Positions 6,951 through 9,466 of a stretch of 9,466 bases of DNA are shown here, one piece after another (positions within the stretch are counted from its first letter, which is position 1; each line of letters begins with the position of its first letter). Location: the NCBI GenBank assembly GCA_003978475.1, contig QNZR01000202.1, forward strand, positions 1 through 9,466, read 5' to 3'. The notes under the pieces are model-generated. The model was not told the origin of the DNA, did not search any database, and saw only the letters and a program-made list of their open reading frames with translations. The translations under genes and the position numbers were made by a program. This DNA comes from Sulfurimonas sp. (lineage in GTDB: Bacteria; Campylobacterota; Campylobacteria; Campylobacterales; Sulfurimonadaceae).

Positions 6951-8158
6951 GTTTTATATCGTATGAAGCATCACAGCAGCTGCTGGAGCTTTTGGATATC
7001 GGGGCGCTTCGGACGGAAAAAATCTTTTTAAGCCATGCTTTGGGTCGCGTGTTATGTGAGGATATTATTGCGAATGAGCCGGCACCAAAGTACCCGACGT
7101 CGGCAATGGATGGTTATGCCCTGCGTCATGAGGATATGGCATTGGGCTGTTTAACGGTACTAGGAGACAATCCCGCCGGTAGCGACAATCGTTTAGCCGT
7201 GAGCAGGGGAGTCTGTATTAAGACCTTTACCGGATCGGTGATGCCTCAAGGTGCCGATACACTGATTCCAATAGAGCAGGTCAGCGTCGATGATGATACC
7301 ATTACCATTGATGTGCCCGTTGCATTTGGAGCGCATGTGCGTCCCGTAGGAGAGAGTTACCAGGAGGGGGACGTCCTTATTGCTTCTGGTACGATGTTGG
7401 GGTTTGCTGAAATCGGGGTGCTTGCCGGATTAAACAAAGTGATGGTTACCGTGGTGCAACAACCCCGCGTTGCTATTGTTGCCACCGGTAGTGAGATTTT
7501 AGATCTGGGCGAAAGTGCCCGGAGTGCCTCACAGATTCGCAGTACCAATAACTATACTATTGAAGCATTGGTGCGTATGGCGGGGGCGCAAGCCATACAG
7601 CTGGGCACCATTACGGATGAGCAAGATGCTATTACACAGGGGTTTGAGAATGCCCTGGCATCGGCAGACATTGTGATTAGTACCGGTGGCGTGAGTGTCG
7701 GTGATTATGATTTTGTCAAAGACATCATTCCGAATTTAGGTGCCGACGTGATTGTCAAAGGGGTCAATATTAAACCCGGACAGCATCTTATAGTGGCACA
7801 AAAAGGCCATAAGTTCATTCTTGCTTTGCCGGGATTTGCCTACTCTTCCACCGTCACATGTATTTTGTATGCCATACCGCTTATTAAACGTTTTTTAGGG
7901 TTATCAGGAGCCTTGCCTGTTGTCGAAGCCGTCTTAAAGCAGCCGTTTGTGAAACGGTCGCCAAAGAGTGAGTTTACTGCTTGTAACCTTAGTTTTGAAG
8001 CAGGACGCTACTGGGTTGATTTTGACCATAAAAAAGTAGGCAGCAGCGCCATTTTAACCAATATGCTTCACCATGCCGCCTTGATGATAACCAGTGAAGA
8101 TGACGGCGATCTGGATAAAGGAATGCGAGTGCATGTCATCGTGTTAGAGCGGTTATAG
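6947..8158 (+). CDS. moeA: Molybdopterin molybdenumtransferase MoeA
   Basis: Cytosolic enzyme that inserts molybdate into adenylylated molybdopterin, the last common step of Moco synthesis. It has 403 residues, the normal family length. Motifs in order are PTSAMDGYA (50-58), TGSVMPQGADTLIPIEQV (about 95-112), VRPVGESYQEGD, the MoCF-domain start PRVAIVATGSEIL, IRSTNNY, STGGVSVGDYDFVKD (about 244-258), KPGQH and LPGFAYSST (294-302). The last reads LPGN-P-SA in E. coli; a Phe at the Asn position seems to be a lineage form. The C-terminal beta-barrel domain IV covers roughly 320-403. ATG overlaps the moaE stop as ATGA, with AGGAG 7 nt upstream, so coupling is likely. Paralogous MoeA copies occur in this phylum; which one this is cannot be told here. 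Confidence 0.95.
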   Translation: MSFISYEASQQLLELLDIGALRTEKIFLSHALGRVLCEDIIANEPAPKYPTSAMDGYALRHEDMALGCLTVLGDNPAGSDNRLAVSRGVCIKTFTGSVMPQGADTLIPIEQVSVDDDTITIDVPVAFGAHVRPVGESYQEGDVLIASGTMLGFAEIGVLAGLNKVMVTVVQQPRVAIVATGSEILDLGESARSASQIRSTNNYTIEALVRMAGAQAIQLGTITDEQDAITQGFENALASADIVISTGGVSVGDYDFVKDIIPNLGADVIVKGVNIKPGQHLIVAQKGHKFILALPGFAYSSTVTCILYAIPLIKRFLGLSGALPVVEAVLKQPFVKRSPKSEFTACNLSFEAGRYWVDFDHKKVGSSAILTNMLHHAALMITSEDDGDLDKGMRVHVIVLERL

Positions 8159-8226
8159 AGATTGTTACGTACTAGCAAAGATGAGCGATGGTGAGTAGCT
8201 CTGCCAGCGTATTGCCTTTTTGGAAT

Positions 8227-8664
8227 CTATGATTTTTTAAATATGATATGATCAATACTAAATTTTCCCGCTCCATGGGTAAGAAAAATCATCAGGAATA
8301 TCATATAGTACAAGGGGATTTCATACCCGTTATCTCCGGCTGAAAATCCATTGGGCAGATGAACGGTTACGACGGCTACGATCATGACAATAATCAGCGG
8401 TATCGCAATGGCTCGTGTCAGAAATCCAAAAACAAGAAAGACAACGCCAACAATTTCAGTTGTCGCAGCCATATAGGCATTGAGTGTGGGCAATGGAATA
8501 TCCATAGAACCAAACCACTGTGCTACCGAGTGGATATCGCTCCATTTTCGCATAGCAGGCTCATAAAAACCGTAGGCAACAACGAGACGTGCGACGAGTA
8601 ATGAGAGTGACTGAAAAGGTTCAGTCATCCGAGAGAATTGTAAATAAAATGTTTTCAATGTCAT
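8227..8664 (-). CDS. DoxX-family membrane protein, likely partner of the Cys-rich peptide (HvfX/GigT-like)
   Basis: Four-helix inner-membrane protein of 145 residues in the DoxX family (PF07681). Visible are RLVVAYGFYEPAMRKWSDI (26-44), WFGSMDIPLPTLNAYMAATTEIVG (50-73) with the conserved Glu70, hydrophobic helices at about 20-34, 63-82, 85-101 and 116-130, a periplasm- or membrane-edge segment VHLPNGFSAGDNGYEIPLYY (101-120), and the family end GAGKFSIDHII. DoxX proteins of this kind are found in the Gig and Hvf-type RiPP loci (GigT, HvfX), where a metal or redox role is proposed. The ATG at 8664 is preferred because AAGGAG lies 6 nt upstream; the ATG at 8667 is only 3 nt away. It lies 53 bp downstream of the peptide gene on the same strand with no terminator between, so co-transcription is likely. 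It converges on moeA. Confidence 0.88.
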   Translation of the reverse strand: MTLKTFYLQFSRMTEPFQSLSLLVARLVVAYGFYEPAMRKWSDIHSVAQWFGSMDIPLPTLNAYMAATTEIVGVVFLVFGFLTRAIAIPLIIVMIVAVVTVHLPNGFSAGDNGYEIPLYYMIFLMIFLTHGAGKFSIDHIIFKKS

Positions 8665-8717
8665 CATAGACTCCTTCAAATATGCGTACTATTTATTGTA
8701 TGGTTGTAAAACATGGC

Positions 8718-8939
8718 TTAGCCGCATTTGCCCTGAGAGCATTTTCCAGCAGGAACAACACTTTTTTTGCTACCGCACTTTGAAGCATTTTTATCGGAAC
8801 CACACTTGCTAGATACGGTTTTTTTGCTGCCACATTTTGAGGCACCGCATTTGTTATTCGATGCGTTGAGTGTACCGGCACCTATACCTGTAAAAAGAGC
8901 TATGCTTAGTGCTAGTGAGGTTAATGGTAATATTTTCAT
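8718..8939 (-). CDS. Secreted Cys-rich Lys-Cys-Gly-repeat peptide, HvfA/bufferin-like RiPP precursor candidate
   Basis: Predicted 73-residue peptide. Residues 1-26 look like a Sec signal peptide (Lys2, hydrophobic core to about 20, likely cut after LNA at 26), leaving a mature part of about 47 residues rich in Lys, Ser, Gly and Cys. Six cysteines stand at 31, 36, 46, 55, 67 and 72, five as Lys-Cys-Gly and one as Lys-Cys-Ser. The pairs 31/36 and 67/72 have the form KCGxxKCG or KCSxGKCG, close to the EGKCGxGKCG motifs of HvfA-type peptides, whose cysteines MNIO enzymes convert to copper-binding oxazolone/thioamide groups. An eight-residue unit ASKCGSKK is duplicated at 33-40 and 52-59. The ATG has AAGGA 8 nt upstream; the frame is open further up, but the promoter and signal peptide fix this start. 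DoxX follows. Modification is an inference: no MNIO gene is in view, and a plain metallothionein-like thiol peptide is the alternative. Confidence 0.82.
   Translation of the reverse strand: MKILPLTSLALSIALFTGIGAGTLNASNNKCGASKCGSKKTVSSKCGSDKNASKCGSKKSVVPAGKCSQGKCG
8763..8843 (-). repeat. Internal duplicated unit in the Cys-rich peptide gene
   Basis: Codons 33-40 (8843-8820) and 52-59 (8786-8763) both encode ASKCGSKK, 57 bp apart. The two 24-base copies differ at four third-codon positions (GCC/GCT, AAA/AAG, TGT/TGC, GGC/GGT) and nowhere else, so the duplication is not recent and the amino acids appear to be conserved. Each copy ends in a run of seven A on the coding strand, a possible slippage site. 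Confidence 0.8.
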
Positions 8940-8967
8940 TAGCTGAATCCTTTTTTTGATATGACAC

Positions 8968-9011
8968 AGTATAACATATGAATAAGTTTTTTTTATGTGA
9001 CATAGGTTACA
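8968..9011 (-). promoter_or_regulatory. CRP/FNR-like operator plus -10 box for the Cys-rich peptide gene
   Basis: Palindrome TGTGA-N6-TTACA at 8996-9011 (wider form TATGTGAC..GTTACATA, 7 of 8 arm bases pairing), 22 bp, then TATACT on the minus strand at 8973-8968. Transcription would start near 8961, 22 nt before the peptide ATG, which centres the operator at about -42.5, the usual class II activator place. The -35 region is replaced by the operator and an A8 tract, so the promoter probably depends on an activator. Confidence 0.65.
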
Positions 9012-9039
9012 TACGGTAGCGTATTTTGCGATAATGCTT

Positions 9040-9083
9040 TGTAACATTGGTCACAGACGAGAGCGATTTTTTTGGTGTATACT
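9040..9083 (+). promoter_or_regulatory. CRP/FNR-like operator plus -10 box for the regulator gene
   Basis: Palindrome TGTAA-N6-TCACA at 9040-9055, 22 bp, then TATACT at 9078-9083 on the plus strand. Transcription would start near 9090, 30 nt before the ATG at 9120, and the operator centre again falls at about -42.5. It has the same internal spacing and the same -10 sequence as the divergent promoter at 8968-9011. This suggests autoregulation by the encoded Crp/Fnr protein, or shared control by another family member. Confidence 0.62.
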
Positions 9084-9119
9084 GTAAAAAAATTCTGTAT
9101 AAAAGTAGGGGTGAGCAGT

Positions 9120-9466
9120 ATGAAGCAGTTTCCATTTTATAACAAGCTTTCTAAGGGAGCTAAAGCACTGTTGGCATCGCATGCCATGGAAGTAAGTATG
9201 CCCGAAAAAATGGAGCTTTTTGTTCAGGGAGATCAATGTCAAGATATTCTGTTTTTAACCGAAGGTTCAGTGCGAGTCTATCGTTTACACGAGTCAGGAC
9301 AAGAAATTACTCTGTATTTTTTAGAACCACTCGAACAGTGCAATGTCAATTTAAATAGTGCATTTACCAATACGCCTGCCGCGGGAACGGCCATTAGCGA
9401 AAGTGAAATTAAAGGATTTTTGATTCCCTCACAAATTGTGAAAACACTCTACACGTCTGAGATGGT
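9120..9466 (+). CDS. Crp/Fnr-family transcriptional regulator, 3'-truncated by window edge
   Basis: 115 codons of a Crp/Fnr regulator. The visible part is the cyclic-nucleotide-binding-like sensor domain: FPFYNKLSKGAKALL (4-18), the signature LFVQGDQCQDILFLTEGSVRVYRLHESGQEITLYFLEP (33-70) and the turn after it. The helix-turn-helix lies beyond the window. It has no N-terminal cluster of cysteines as in oxygen-sensing Fnr, only Cys40 and Cys74, and the region after Cys74 lacks the GE..RS pocket that binds cAMP in E. coli Crp. So it is neither a standard Fnr nor Crp; a thiol, nitrosative or other small-molecule signal is possible. The ATG at 9120 has AGGGG 8 nt upstream. It is divergent from the Cys-rich peptide gene, with mirrored operators between, and is the obvious candidate controller of that module. 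Confidence 0.9.
   Translation, partial: MKQFPFYNKLSKGAKALLASHAMEVSMPEKMELFVQGDQCQDILFLTEGSVRVYRLHESGQEITLYFLEPLEQCNVNLNSAFTNTPAAGTAISESEIKGFLIPSQIVKTLYTSEM

Noticed and set aside
8172..8276. A 34-residue open frame on the minus strand, overlapping the 3' end of the DoxX gene and running to a TAG at 8174-8172
   Set aside because: It starts inside the DoxX gene without a ribosome-binding site, and its product shows no recognisable motif. The short gap between moeA and the DoxX gene is otherwise empty.
8960..8978. Third loose palindrome (TATG...CATA) overlapping the -10 box of the peptide gene
   Set aside because: Only the outer four bases of each arm pair and the half-sites do not match the two good CRP-like operators; likely a by-product of the AT-rich promoter.
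8940..9047. Upstream extension of the Cys-rich peptide to a start at 9047
   Set aside because: It would run through the operator and -10 box and place a non-signal sequence in front of a clear signal peptide; the ATG at 8939 has a ribosome-binding site.

Overview
The window looks like chromosomal DNA of a Campylobacterota bacterium (Epsilonproteobacteria), probably a Sulfurovum/Sulfuricurvum/Sulfurimonas-type chemolithotroph. The clues are a compact MqnA of the futalosine menaquinone pathway, a large NAD-dependent glutamate dehydrogenase of about 1,060 residues, a short-loop molybdenum cofactor operon, frequent TTG/GTG starts, and promoters with good -10 boxes but mostly poor -35 boxes. The genus is an inference. 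There are no tRNAs, rRNAs, insertion sequences or CRISPR arrays, and no stretch above 300 bp lacks a gene.

Layout. Positions 1-867 (+) hold the C-terminal part of glutamyl-tRNA synthetase. Positions 996-2051 (+) hold an acyltransferase-3-type membrane protein, which meets the NAD-GDH gene (5243-2055, -) tail to tail with 3 bp between the stops. A strong-looking promoter divergent from GDH drives a 75-residue two-helix membrane protein (5313-5540, +). That gene converges on mqnA (6192-5551, -). Divergent from mqnA is a tightly coupled moaD-moaE-moeA operon (6281-8158, +) for molybdopterin synthase and molybdenum insertion.

The right end is the most interesting part. Reading leftwards, a 73-residue secreted, Cys-rich peptide (8939-8718, -) carries repeated Lys-Cys-Gly motifs. 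It is followed after 53 bp by a DoxX-family membrane protein (8664-8227, -). A Crp/Fnr-type regulator (9120 onward, +, cut by the window edge) is divergent from the peptide gene. Peptide plus DoxX resembles part of the HvfA/bufferin/Gig copper- and gold-responsive RiPP loci, but the expected MNIO (DUF692) and partner (DUF2063) genes are not in this window. The shared upstream region holds two CRP-like palindromes. Each sits exactly 22 bp before a TATACT -10 box, in mirror-image orientation, suggesting that one Crp/Fnr-type protein, perhaps the neighbour, drives both directions from class II-like positions.

Taken together, the window is mostly ordinary metabolism (translation, glutamate catabolism, menaquinone and molybdenum cofactor supply for anaerobic respiration), plus one small, apparently self-contained metal/redox-stress module at the right end.
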